NCBI GenBank assembly: GCA_002335845.1
Contig: DDCV01000080.1
Location: forward strand, 1 to 14,901
Direction: 5' to 3'
DNA from: Rickettsiales bacterium UBA1997
GTDB taxonomy: Bacteria; Pseudomonadota; Alphaproteobacteria; Rickettsiales; UBA1997
DNA: 14,901 nucleotides
Shown here in pieces: positions 6,845-14,811 of the stretch. A program made the position numbers and the translations under genes. The notes under the pieces were generated by a model. The model saw only the letters and a program-made list of their open reading frames with translations. It was not told the origin of the DNA and ran no database searches. The first letter of the stretch is position 1, and every line of letters starts with the position of its first letter.

Positions 6845-7461
6845 TATTTTAAAATCTTGTGACAAATTTCTGCAATTGCCTGTGGATATATTTTATGCTC
6901 ATAATTTAAAATTTTTTTACTTAAGCTACTAAAATCATCATCTTCATTAATTTCAACCCTAGCTTGTTTTATTATTGGCCCTGAATCCATTTCTTTCGTA
7001 ACATAATGAACGCTACAGCCGCTAAACTTGGCTTGGGATTTTAAAGCGTCAGCAACGGCGTTAGCCCCTTTAAAATCTGGTAATAAGGATGGATGAATAT
7101 TAATTAAGCGATTTTGCCATTTTGTCACAAACCATTCAGATAGTAGTCGCATAAAACCAGCCAAACATATCAAATCAATATTATGTTTAGTAATTTCTCG
7201 ATCCATAGCCTGATCAAATTCTAGTCTTGGACTTGAATTATTAGAAAAATCTTTGTGATTTATGATTGTGGTTGGAATATTTTGTGATTTAGCAAAATTT
7301 AAGCCCTCGGCATCGGGTTTATTTGATAATATTAAAGATATTTCAGCAGGAAATTTTTTATCCGCACAGGCTTGTATAATAGCTTTCATGTTGCTGCCAC
7401 GACCCGATATCAAAATAGCTATTTTAATTTTACCCTTAGGCTGAGATCCATTTGACGCCAT
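6844..7461 (-). CDS. purN: Phosphoribosylglycinamide formyltransferase PurN
   Basis: PurN transfers a formyl group from 10-formyltetrahydrofolate to GAR in purine synthesis. Signature segments: SGRGSNMKAII at 19-29 (phosphate binding), SNKPDAEGL at 46-54, CLAGFMRLLS at 99-108 (folate-site region), NIHPSLLPDFKG at 121-132 and GCSVHYVTKEMDSGPII at 148-164. The catalytic trio Asn121, His123 and Asp159 has the same spacing as Asn106, His108 and Asp144 of E. coli PurN. The 205-residue length and SGRGSN rule out the related Fmt, which is longer and starts differently. The ATG at 7461 overlaps the end of holC by 26 bases and gives about ten extra N-terminal residues (MASNGSQPKG) before the conserved core. 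No other ATG exists; an ATT or other rare start nearer the core is possible but unsupported. Confidence 0.94.
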   Translation of the reverse strand: MASNGSQPKGKIKIAILISGRGSNMKAIIQACADKKFPAEISLILSNKPDAEGLNFAKSQNIPTTIINHKDFSNNSSPRLEFDQAMDREITKHNIDLICLAGFMRLLSEWFVTKWQNRLINIHPSLLPDFKGANAVADALKSQAKFSGCSVHYVTKEMDSGPIIKQARVEINEDDDFSSLSKKILNYEHKIYPQAIAEICHKILK

Positions 7462-7870
7462 CTTTTTTATAGGATTTTATTGTAAATGAATTTTTTTCAA
7501 AGCTTTGTTTCAGATGATTATTTTTGTTAATATTGCCATTTAAAGTAAAGCAAAAAACTCGTGAAAACTGTTTTAAAAAATCATCTTCAACAACATCTAG
7601 AATTATCAAGTAATCAGCTTCATTAAAGTTTTTCTGCTCGTTGCTTAGAATTATTGGTTGGCGCTTTAGATCAAAATCCTTATCAAAAATTGTAATATGG
7701 GGTAAAAATTTATTGCGCCCATAGCTCCATAATGAATTATCCAACTCTCTAATAAGATCGCTATTTTCACAATAAATTAAAACCTTTTTACCTTGCTCTA
7801 GAACTTTAAATAATAGAGGGGCTAAAGCTATAGAATCTATTTTATCTACTTGGTATAAGGTTGCTTCCAT
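7436..7870 (-). CDS. holC: DNA polymerase III chi subunit HolC
   Basis: HolC (chi) belongs to the clamp-loader complex and links it to single-strand-binding protein at the replication fork. The 144-residue sequence shows the family pattern: an N-terminal strand and helix, LLFKVLEQGKKVLIYCEN, then DNSLWSYGRNKFLPHI (the LW...FLPH motif), RQPIILS and a Rossmann-like second half ending in a C-terminal strand. The family is weakly conserved but the LW-x-FLPH-x-QPI-L order is diagnostic. No psi subunit (HolD) gene is nearby. The start overlaps the rppH stop by one base (TAATG) and the 3' end overlaps purN by 26 bases, so expression is coupled to rppH. Confidence 0.88.
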   Translation of the reverse strand: MEATLYQVDKIDSIALAPLLFKVLEQGKKVLIYCENSDLIRELDNSLWSYGRNKFLPHITIFDKDFDLKRQPIILSNEQKNFNEADYLIILDVVEDDFLKQFSRVFCFTLNGNINKNNHLKQSFEKNSFTIKSYKKDGVKWISA

Positions 7871-8364
7871 TATTTAAAAAAATGTGAAAATTCGTCAAAT
7901 ATTTGTATATACATCTCTTTTTTAAATCTAACAATTGCAGTTAATATATCTTTTTTATCAATCCATTTCCATTGTGAAAATTCTGGATCTTCAGTGGCCA
8001 CATTAATATCTTCATTATTTCCTGTAAATTGAGCTAAGTACCATCTTTGTTTTTGACCAAGATATTTACCGCCCCAGAACTTCTTTTGTAATTTATAAGG
8101 TAAATTGTAATATAAATAACCCTTTGTTTTATCTAAAATTTTTATTTTATTTTGCACTATTCCAGTTTCTTCTTCTATTTCTCTGAAAATTGCAATATCC
8201 TCATCTTCATTTTCATCAATGCCGCCTTGTGGCATTTGCCAAGCGTCAGATCTGTTATCGATTCTTTTGCCAACAAAAATTTCTTTTTTTACATTTATCA
8301 ATACAACGCCAACACCCCTGCGATAAAGATAATCAGGCTTTTGCATTTGTTTATTTTTTGTCAT
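7870..8364 (-). CDS. rppH: RNA pyrophosphohydrolase RppH (Nudix)
   Basis: RppH removes pyrophosphate from the 5' end of mRNA, opening it to 5'-dependent decay; the same family was described as dinucleoside polyphosphate hydrolase. A full 23-residue Nudix box is present at 47-69: Gly47, Glu53, Arg61-Glu62, Glu65-Glu66 and Gly68 all fit G-x5-E-x7-REUxEExGU. Family context is strong: YRRGVGVVLIN at the start, VGKRIDNRSDAWQMPQGGID before the box, and the WxWID and FKKEMYIQIFDEF segments near the end. Length 164 is normal. It is the first gene of the leftward eight-gene operon. The ATG at 8364 gives MTKNKQMQKP before the core; the second Met at position 7 is an alternative start. No clear Shine-Dalgarno precedes either. 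Confidence 0.93.
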   Translation of the reverse strand: MTKNKQMQKPDYLYRRGVGVVLINVKKEIFVGKRIDNRSDAWQMPQGGIDENEDEDIAIFREIEEETGIVQNKIKILDKTKGYLYYNLPYKLQKKFWGGKYLGQKQRWYLAQFTGNNEDINVATEDPEFSQWKWIDKKDILTAIVRFKKEMYIQIFDEFSHFFK

Positions 8365-8447
8365 TTTGATTTATGCACAACCCTTGTTAATAAAAAAATA
8401 TATAGTTAAAAATAATATCTAAACTACTAAAAATCAAATATTGTTAT
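8365..8447. promoter_or_regulatory. Divergent promoter region between rppH operon and thrC operon
   Basis: These 83 bases separate two divergent gene sets and must hold at least one promoter for each. Rightward (thrC): TTGTTA at 8384-8389, 17-base spacer, TAAAAA at 8407-8412, leader about 29 bases. Leftward (rppH): TTGATT at 8437-8432, 17-base spacer, TATTTT at 8414-8409, leader about 38 bases. Each box matches the sigma-70 consensus at only four of six positions and the DNA is very AT-rich, so the exact boxes are uncertain although the location is well supported by gene layout. The two candidate -10 boxes overlap, so the promoters could interfere with each other. Confidence 0.4.
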
Positions 8448-9866
8448 ATGAAATTTGTTTCCACGCGACTTAAATCTCCAGCTTTAAACTTTGAAGAAAC
8501 TGTTATGCAGGGCCTTGCTCCAGATGGAGGCTTGTATGTGCCAGAGTTTTTGCCTCAATTCGATGAGCAATATATTGCTAAAATGACGCGCATGAATTAT
8601 GAAGAAATTTTCTTCGAAATCACTAAGCATTTTGTCGGTGATGAGATTCCAAATAATGATTATAAAGACATAATCGCCAAATCTTATAAAACATTCTCGC
8701 ATAAAGCTATAGCTCCTCTAAAGCAGCTTGATAGCCAGCATTATTTATTGGAGCTTTTTCATGGTCCAACCTTAGCTTTTAAAGATTTTGCCTTGCAGTT
8801 TTTGGGTAATTTACTTGATTATTTTCTGACAAAAAGAAATCAGAAAATCGCCATTATCGGCGCTACTTCTGGAGATACCGGCTCTGCAGCAATTCAAGGT
8901 TGTATGAAATGTAAAAATGCTAAAATTTTTATTTTACATCCTTACAAAAAAGTTTCTGAAGTGCAGCGTCGTCAAATGACAACAATTCTGGCAGATAATG
9001 TTTTCAATATTGCTATAAAAGGCAATTTTGATGATGGTCAAAAAATGGTTAAAACAATGTTTGCCCACGAAGAAACAGATAATGAATTTTTAAAAAATCG
9101 TAAAATGGTGGCGGTTAATTCCATTAATTTTGCTCGCTTAATGGCGCAAATTTCTTATTATTTTTACTCAGCTTCAAGATTGGGGGTTAGCAGCAAAAAT
9201 CCAATTTCATTTTCAGTTCCCACGGGAAATTTTGGCGATATTTATGCTGGCTTTATGGCTAAAAGAATGGGCTTAAATATTAATCGATTAATTATTGCCA
9301 CCAATTCCAATGATATTTTACACCGCTTCTTGCAAGATAATGATTATTCGCGCCAAGATATGATCGAAACCATTTCACCAAGTATGAATATTCAGGTTTC
9401 AAGTAATTTTGAAAGATTGCTCTATGATTATCATAAAAAAAATGAGTGTGCTAATGAAATGAGCGAATTAATGACTAATTTTGAAAAAACTAACAAGCTA
9501 AAAGTTTTTCCAGCTATCCATGAAGATATTCACAAAACCTTTTTATCTTACTGCATTGATGATAAGGAGACTAAAAAAGAATTGAAAGATCAGTTTAAAG
9601 ATACTGGTGAAACTCTAGATCCGCACACCGCTATTGGAACTCTGGCTTCAAAGCATTACATCACCAGCGAGAATTATAAGGGAGAATATGTTGTAACTTT
9701 AGCTACAGCGCATCCAGCAAAATTTCCTGATGCCATAAAATCGGCAGGATTGCCAGATCCTCAATTGCCAGACTTCCTAAAAGATTTGTTAAAGCGCCAA
9801 GAAAAATATGAGATTTTAACTAATGATTTAGAAAAAGTTAAAGAATATATAGCTGGTAATCTATAA
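8448..9866 (+). CDS. thrC: Threonine synthase
   Basis: ThrC converts O-phosphohomoserine to threonine with pyridoxal phosphate in the cytoplasm. The N-terminal FVSTRLKSPALNFEETVMQ (3-21) and GLAPDGGLYVPEFLP (22-36) are typical of the longer, E. coli/yeast-like class. The PLP lysine is Lys112 in FHGPTLAFKDFALQFLG (104-120). GATSGDTGSAAIQG (around 138-151), HPYKKVSEVQRRQMT, AVNSINFARLMAQISYYFY and FSVPTGNFGDIYAGFMAKRMG follow in the expected order. Length 472 is normal. It is first in a rightward cluster, with the Nudix-like gene 13 bases downstream. thrA and thrB are not in the window. ATG 8448 directly gives the canonical N-terminus; no Shine-Dalgarno is visible. Confidence 0.96.
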   Translation: MKFVSTRLKSPALNFEETVMQGLAPDGGLYVPEFLPQFDEQYIAKMTRMNYEEIFFEITKHFVGDEIPNNDYKDIIAKSYKTFSHKAIAPLKQLDSQHYLLELFHGPTLAFKDFALQFLGNLLDYFLTKRNQKIAIIGATSGDTGSAAIQGCMKCKNAKIFILHPYKKVSEVQRRQMTTILADNVFNIAIKGNFDDGQKMVKTMFAHEETDNEFLKNRKMVAVNSINFARLMAQISYYFYSASRLGVSSKNPISFSVPTGNFGDIYAGFMAKRMGLNINRLIIATNSNDILHRFLQDNDYSRQDMIETISPSMNIQVSSNFERLLYDYHKKNECANEMSELMTNFEKTNKLKVFPAIHEDIHKTFLSYCIDDKETKKELKDQFKDTGETLDPHTAIGTLASKHYITSENYKGEYVVTLATAHPAKFPDAIKSAGLPDPQLPDFLKDLLKRQEKYEILTNDLEKVKEYIAGNL

Positions 9867-9879
9867 ATTTATAATATTT

Positions 9880-10818
9880 ATGTCAAAAACCTCTAGGACC
9901 CTCCCTTTTATTGCCACTACGGCACTTTCAGTCGCGACTGGCTATGTGCTTGGAAAAAATGATTCAACTTTAAAATTTGCTCAACCATCATATTGGCAAA
10001 ATCTTCCAATACAAACTTCTAGCGACATAATGTTGGCTGGATTGCGAGCCGGAGCTTTAAAAAATACGCCATTAGATAAGAGTTTGGCAAGAGATATTGC
10101 TGGACAAGCTTTGGATAGGTCTGAAATTTCTCATGGAGATACCGCTATTCCAAGCTCAGCAGTGCATAGCGCAAGATTTATTATAACACAGTGGCAAAGA
10201 TCTGCAGTTGGCGCTTGCGTTGTTGTTTTAGGAAAAGATAAGGACGGCGATTTATGCGTTGCCCTTGGTTCGCAGCGTGGTGAGTTGGTTATACCGCAGG
10301 GATATATGGAGGTTCCAGCTCCTAGAGATGACGGCACAGGGGTTTTGCATTCTAATAATGCATCGAGATTTAATAAAAAAACCGGGGAAATAATTACAGC
10401 TGATCAAACAATAGAAGATAATGCTATAAGAGAGGTTAAGGAAGAGATAGGAGTTGATCTAAAAAAAGATCAATTAAAGCTTCTTAGTGTTGATAGCGCT
10501 ACCGATAAAAGGCTTGGATTATACATGGTAGCGGCAATTTACGGTGCAAAATTATCATCAACACCAGATCTTAAAGTGCTAGATGATGAATTTGTTGATG
10601 ATGACATAAAGCAGCCATTTTGGTCGAAAGTTAGAGATATTAAAATGCTGGGTGATAACTTTTATGTAAAAAATGGCAACAGCAATAATCCAATTAATAG
10701 TGAATGCATTTCACATATAAAGAATGCAGTTACATCAATTGCTAGCGAGCAAGAAAAAATAGGTATCGATCTTTTAAAGTCTAAAATTTCTAAAAATTAT
10801 ACCGAACAACAGCGCTAA
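9880..10818 (+). CDS. Nudix-like hydrolase with interrupted Nudix box and hydrophobic N-terminus
   Basis: A 312-residue protein with a Nudix fold in the middle. AVGACVVVLGKDKDGDLCVALGSQRG (109-134) is the first strand pair. PQGYMEVP at 139-146 and TIEDNAIREVKEEIGVD at 177-193 are the two halves of a Nudix box. In a standard box these would be nearly adjacent; here about 30 residues (roughly 147-176, rich in Asp, Asn, Ser and Lys) lie between them. REVKEEIG (184-191) retains the metal-binding Glu residues. Residues 8-25 (LPFIATTALSVATGYVLG) form a weak membrane segment or signal anchor, unusual for this family. The N-terminal 90 residues and C-terminal 70 are not recognised. It sits between thrC (13 bases) and ccmF (25 bases), probably in one transcript. 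Substrate unknown; it is clearly different from RppH. Confidence 0.75.
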   Translation: MSKTSRTLPFIATTALSVATGYVLGKNDSTLKFAQPSYWQNLPIQTSSDIMLAGLRAGALKNTPLDKSLARDIAGQALDRSEISHGDTAIPSSAVHSARFIITQWQRSAVGACVVVLGKDKDGDLCVALGSQRGELVIPQGYMEVPAPRDDGTGVLHSNNASRFNKKTGEIITADQTIEDNAIREVKEEIGVDLKKDQLKLLSVDSATDKRLGLYMVAAIYGAKLSSTPDLKVLDDEFVDDDIKQPFWSKVRDIKMLGDNFYVKNGNSNNPINSECISHIKNAVTSIASEQEKIGIDLLKSKISKNYTEQQR

Positions 10819-10843
10819 TCTATAAAAATAATTAATATATAAA

Positions 10844-12802
10844 ATGTCAGAAGTAGCAACATCTTTGGAGCTCTTGGCACCCAATGCTGGCTTTGCATTC
10901 TTGTTGCTGGTAGCTATTTTGGGGTTTTTAACTCCAGCTATTTTGTTTTTTTATTATAAGCGCCAAGTTTCATTTGACGCTCTGGTAAAAATTGCCTTTT
11001 ATAGCTCGTCTCTCATTTTTATATCAGCTGTAATAAGTCAAATATCGCTGATTTATTCTTTTATAATATCCGATTATTCAGTTAGTAATGTTTATTATAA
11101 TTCACATAAATTAAAGCCGCTAATTTATAAAATATCAGGCTCTTGGGGCAATCATGAAGGCTCAATGTTAATGCTTATAACGATAATTGCCGGATATAGC
11201 TTGGCCTTTAACTTATTTAGCAAAAGCGACAATAAATATAAAATTTTAGTGCAATCTTCACAAAGCATTATCCTAGCGCTTTTTGCTAGCTACACCGCTT
11301 TTGCCTCAAGTCCTTTTACTCGTATTTTTCCTGAACCAAATTATGGCCTTGAATTAAACCCGTTATTACAAGATATTGGTCTAGCGCTACATCCGCCAAT
11401 GCTTTATATTGGCTATATTGGATTTTCTTTGGTTTTTTCTGTGACAATAGCTGCTTTATTGCAAGAAAAGATCGATAGAAATTTTGTTAGAATCACTAAA
11501 AATTGGCTCTATTTTTCATGGTCTTTTTTAACTTTAGGAATTGGCCTTGGTTCTTGGTGGGCTTATCGCGAGTTAGGTTGGGGCGGTTTTTGGTTTTGGG
11601 ATCCTGTAGAAAATGTATCAATTATGCCGTGGTTGGCTGGAATTACACTAATTCATTGCTTAATGATGCTTGAAAAAAAGCAAATTTTTCCAATTTGGTC
11701 AGTATTTTTAGCGATTTTAAGTTTTATTTTATGTTTACTTGGAATTTTTTTGGTAAGATCTGGCGTCCTAACTTCGGTTCATTCTTTCGCAGTAGATGAA
11801 GGCAGAGGTTTTTTTATCATTGCCTTAATTTCAATAATTGGCGTCATATCTCTAGCAATTTTAGGCGTAAAACAACCTAAAATCAGCAAAAAATCAGTAA
11901 ATATATCATTTTTTACCAAACAAGGTAGTATTTTGATTAATAATTATATTTTGGTAATTATGCTTTTTGTGGTGGTTTTGGGCACTATCTATCCAATTTT
12001 TTCACAATTATTTTTTGATCAATTTATCTCAATTGGCCCTGATTATTACAATAAAATTTCAACAATATTAATCATACCATTTTTATTATTTCTCGCCCTT
12101 ACAACTCAGCAAAGCTTTACCAAAAGCCTCAAATTCAAAGCAATTTTAACAAGAAAAAATATTATTTTAGTAATCTTTGCTTTAATTTTAACATTTTTAA
12201 CCTGTTTTTTTGAAGAAAAGGCTAGTTTATCACAGATTTTAATAATGTTTCTAGCTTTTTTGGTTATCTTACTAATGTTTTTTGGCCATAATTTCAAAAA
12301 AAACATTACTTCAAATATTGCTCATATTAGCTTTGCCACAATAGTCTTGGGCATAGTCTTGTCAACAAGCTTTGCTCAAGTAAGAGAGGCTAACTTAAAA
12401 GTTGGTGAAGAGCTAAAAATTGCCAAATATAATATAAAATTTGAGTCCATTGATTTTTTGCCAGGCAAAAACTACATTGCGCGCCAAGGTAATTTTGAAG
12501 TTTATTCAAGCAAAAAAAATATTTTTATTGATAGAGCTGAGAAATTATTTGTGTTAAAGCCGCAATTAAGATATTATCCAATAGCAGATCAAACCACTAA
12601 CGAAGCTGATATAAAAACAAGTTTTTTTGGCGATCTTTACTTGGTAATTGGCAATAAGGATGAGTCTGAGAATTATGCAGTTAGAGTTTATTACAAACCT
12701 TTTATCTATCTAATTTGGCTTGGATGCTTTCTATTATTTGGATCTATTATTTATAGATTAATAAATATATTTAAAAGCCCTGCAATCTTTCAATCTATCT
12801 GA
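10844..12802 (+). CDS. ccmF: Cytochrome c maturation haem lyase subunit CcmF
   Basis: CcmF takes haem from holo-CcmE and attaches it to CxxCH motifs of apocytochromes c on the periplasmic side of the inner membrane (system I). The 652-residue protein is strongly hydrophobic, with many membrane segments. The WWD haem-handling domain is clear at about 237-265 (GSWWAYRELGWGGFWFWDPVEN). Other hallmarks are GSWGNHEGSM at 98-107, LNPLLQDIGLALHPPMLYIGYIGF at 171-194 and VRSGVLTSVHSFAVDEGRG at 304-322. His183, His271, His313 and His494 sit at the positions of the four conserved haem-related His residues of E. coli CcmF. A periplasmic domain (about 510-625) precedes the final membrane helix. No other ccm genes are adjacent, as is common where system I genes are scattered. 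Its TGA overlaps the ggt ATG by one base. Confidence 0.96.
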   Translation: MSEVATSLELLAPNAGFAFLLLVAILGFLTPAILFFYYKRQVSFDALVKIAFYSSSLIFISAVISQISLIYSFIISDYSVSNVYYNSHKLKPLIYKISGSWGNHEGSMLMLITIIAGYSLAFNLFSKSDNKYKILVQSSQSIILALFASYTAFASSPFTRIFPEPNYGLELNPLLQDIGLALHPPMLYIGYIGFSLVFSVTIAALLQEKIDRNFVRITKNWLYFSWSFLTLGIGLGSWWAYRELGWGGFWFWDPVENVSIMPWLAGITLIHCLMMLEKKQIFPIWSVFLAILSFILCLLGIFLVRSGVLTSVHSFAVDEGRGFFIIALISIIGVISLAILGVKQPKISKKSVNISFFTKQGSILINNYILVIMLFVVVLGTIYPIFSQLFFDQFISIGPDYYNKISTILIIPFLLFLALTTQQSFTKSLKFKAILTRKNIILVIFALILTFLTCFFEEKASLSQILIMFLAFLVILLMFFGHNFKKNITSNIAHISFATIVLGIVLSTSFAQVREANLKVGEELKIAKYNIKFESIDFLPGKNYIARQGNFEVYSSKKNIFIDRAEKLFVLKPQLRYYPIADQTTNEADIKTSFFGDLYLVIGNKDESENYAVRVYYKPFIYLIWLGCFLLFGSIIYRLINIFKSPAIFQSI

Positions 12803-14556
12803 TGTCAAAATTCTATAAAATTTTTGTATTTTTATTCATTTTAATATTTAGCACTAATTCTTTTGCCATTAATCTTTCTGATTTTTGGGTTGGCGAAGCG
12901 GCCTCGAAAAAGCGTGATTTGGAATCGGTAAAATCAGCTGATTTTATGATTTCATCAGCGCATCAAGAAGCTAGTCGAGCTGGTTATGATATTTTAGCTA
13001 AAGGTGGTAATGCAATAGATGCCATTATTGCAGCGCAAATGGTGCTAAATGTTGTAGAGCCGCAATCATCAGGAATTGGTGGTGGCGGATTTTTACTTTA
13101 TTTTGATGCTAAAAGCGGCAAATATCAATATTTCAATGGCCGTGAATCAGCGCCTGCATTAGCTCATGACAAGATGTTTTTGGATGAAGATGGCAAGCCA
13201 AAGAAATTTCGCGAAGCTTTACAAGGTGGTTTGTCGGTAGCGACTCCGGGGGCCTTAAAAATGTTAAAAAAAGTTCATGACAAACATGGCCAGTTAAATT
13301 GGGAAGAATTATTTGTTCCCGCAATTAATTTAGCACGAAATGGTTATGAAGTTGATGATCGTCTTTACATAAATCTAAAGCGCGCCAGCTATTTAGAAAA
13401 TTTCAAAGAAACTGCCCAGCTTTATTTCGATAAAAATGGCCAACCACATAAAGTTGGCACAATTATTAAAAATAAGAAATTAGCCAAAACTTTAGAAATT
13501 ATTGCCAAGAATGGTATAAAACCATTTTATGAAGGTGAAATTGCCCAAAAAATTGTGCAAAAAGTACAAAACCCTCCTAAAAACCCAGGCTTCTTACAAT
13601 TATCAGATCTTAAAAATTATCAAGTTAAAGTAGGGGACTTGGTTTGCGCTAATTATCGCCTTAAATATAAAATTTGCTCAATGCCACCACCAAGCTCTGG
13701 CGGCATCACTATTTTACAAATTTTAGGCATTTTGGAAAATTTTGATTTAGCCAAATTTGCGCCAAATTCTTTAAACTCTATTCATCTAATCAGCGAAGCC
13801 ACACGCCTTGCTTATGAAGATCGCAATAAATATATTGGCGATAATGATGAGGTTCCAATTGATGAAATGCTGGATAAAAAATATCTCAAAAAACGCAGCT
13901 CTTTAATTGATTTTAACAAAGCTCAGACGCGATTTTTGCCTGGAGAATTCTCAAAAATTACCAATGATAATGTTTTTGCTAGCTATCAAAAATTAGAGCC
14001 TTTGGAAACTACTCATATGTCAGTAATAGACAAAGAAGGAAATGCCATTTCATTTACTAGCTCAATAGAATATTTCTTCGGCTCTGCTTTAAGCGTTGAT
14101 GGTTTTTTATTAAATAATCACATGACAGATTTTTCTTTCATCCCTCAAATTGATGGTAAAAAAGTAGCTAATCGCGTCGAACCCTTTAAACAGCCGCGCA
14201 GCTCAATGTCGCCAACTTTTATTTTTGATAAAAATGATAGATTATTAATGGTGGTTGGCTCTCCAGGAGGGCCAAGAATTATCCAATATGTTGCAAAGAC
14301 AATAATGGCTGCTTTGGATTGGAATATGGATATTCAAGAAGCGATTTCCTTGCCTAACTTCACAGTTCTTAATAATGTGATAGAGCTAGAAAAAGATGCT
14401 AAAATAACAAAATTAGCCAAAAAACTAGAGAAATTAGGCCATACAGTAAGAATAAAAGATCAAGTTAGTGGGGTTCACGCCATTATGATAGGCAAAGATG
14501 GAAATTTAATTGCAGGAGCTGATCCCAGAAGAAGCGGAGTGGCAATGGGAAGATGA
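12802..14556 (+). CDS. ggt: Periplasmic gamma-glutamyltransferase (glutathione hydrolase)
   Basis: GGT cleaves gamma-glutamyl bonds, as in glutathione, and is made as a proenzyme that cuts itself before a catalytic Thr. Residues 1-22 are a signal peptide (FYKIFVFLFILIFSTNSFA), indicating periplasmic export. Thr403 in TTHMSV (403-408) is the expected self-cleavage and catalytic residue. SGIGGGGFLLYF at 90-101, Arg114 in NGRESAP, PPPSSGGITILQ at 295-306, RSSMSP at 466-471 (Ser467, Ser468) and GSPGGPRI at 486-493 complete the family pattern. Asp443 matches the conserved substrate-binding Asp; the preceding NNQ-type motif reads NNHM (His440). Length 584 is close to E. coli GGT (580). The TGATG overlap with ccmF indicates coupled translation. 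In a host-associated bacterium it could supply glutamate and cysteine from glutathione (inference). Confidence 0.96.
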   Translation: MSKFYKIFVFLFILIFSTNSFAINLSDFWVGEAASKKRDLESVKSADFMISSAHQEASRAGYDILAKGGNAIDAIIAAQMVLNVVEPQSSGIGGGGFLLYFDAKSGKYQYFNGRESAPALAHDKMFLDEDGKPKKFREALQGGLSVATPGALKMLKKVHDKHGQLNWEELFVPAINLARNGYEVDDRLYINLKRASYLENFKETAQLYFDKNGQPHKVGTIIKNKKLAKTLEIIAKNGIKPFYEGEIAQKIVQKVQNPPKNPGFLQLSDLKNYQVKVGDLVCANYRLKYKICSMPPPSSGGITILQILGILENFDLAKFAPNSLNSIHLISEATRLAYEDRNKYIGDNDEVPIDEMLDKKYLKKRSSLIDFNKAQTRFLPGEFSKITNDNVFASYQKLEPLETTHMSVIDKEGNAISFTSSIEYFFGSALSVDGFLLNNHMTDFSFIPQIDGKKVANRVEPFKQPRSSMSPTFIFDKNDRLLMVVGSPGGPRIIQYVAKTIMAALDWNMDIQEAISLPNFTVLNNVIELEKDAKITKLAKKLEKLGHTVRIKDQVSGVHAIMIGKDGNLIAGADPRRSGVAMGR

Positions 14557-14724
14557 TGCATTATTGCACTTCTAAAGATATAAATAAGCTGTAATTGGTA
14601 TCGTGCTGTAAAATCCATCTGTTACAAATAGCTTGCTCACAATCTTTTTTATAAATCACTAAATTTTGCGTCTAAAAGCTTCTCAAAATTACATCAGTTC
14701 CTTTGTTTAAAAGGCTTGAGGTGC

Positions 14725-14755
14725 AAAAATTTTCGCCCCCGGGGCGAAAATTTTT
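14725..14755. terminator. GC-rich perfect palindrome, probable bidirectional terminator
   Basis: Arms AAAAATTTTCGCCCC (14725-14739) and GGGGCGAAAATTTTT (14741-14755) are perfect inverted repeats around a single C at 14740. On each strand a GC-rich hairpin core is preceded by an A run and followed by a T run, as in intrinsic terminators working in both directions. It lies 168 bases after ggt, and about 57 bases beyond a possible minus-strand gene end at 14812. The loop must be formed from the inner C/G bases because the spacer is only one base. A protein-binding or repeated palindrome is the alternative. Confidence 0.65.
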
Positions 14756-14811
14756 CGTAAATTAATTGCCACCAGTAGAGTTTGAAAGAAAAAACCAAGA
14801 TCTAGCTAAAT

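Noticed and set aside
6844..6865. TTG at 6865 as the start of def
   Set aside because: It adds seven residues not typical of deformylases and a 22-base overlap; ATG 6844 gives the canonical N-terminus and a TAATG junction like its neighbours.
8152..8409. Plus-strand open frame spanning rppH and the divergent promoter region
   Set aside because: Antisense to the Nudix box of rppH, Phe-rich from reversed Lys/Glu codons, no domain.
9870..9875. TATAAT before the Nudix-like gene as a promoter
   Set aside because: It lies only four bases before the ATG at 9880 with no -35 box at the right distance; AT-rich background explains it.
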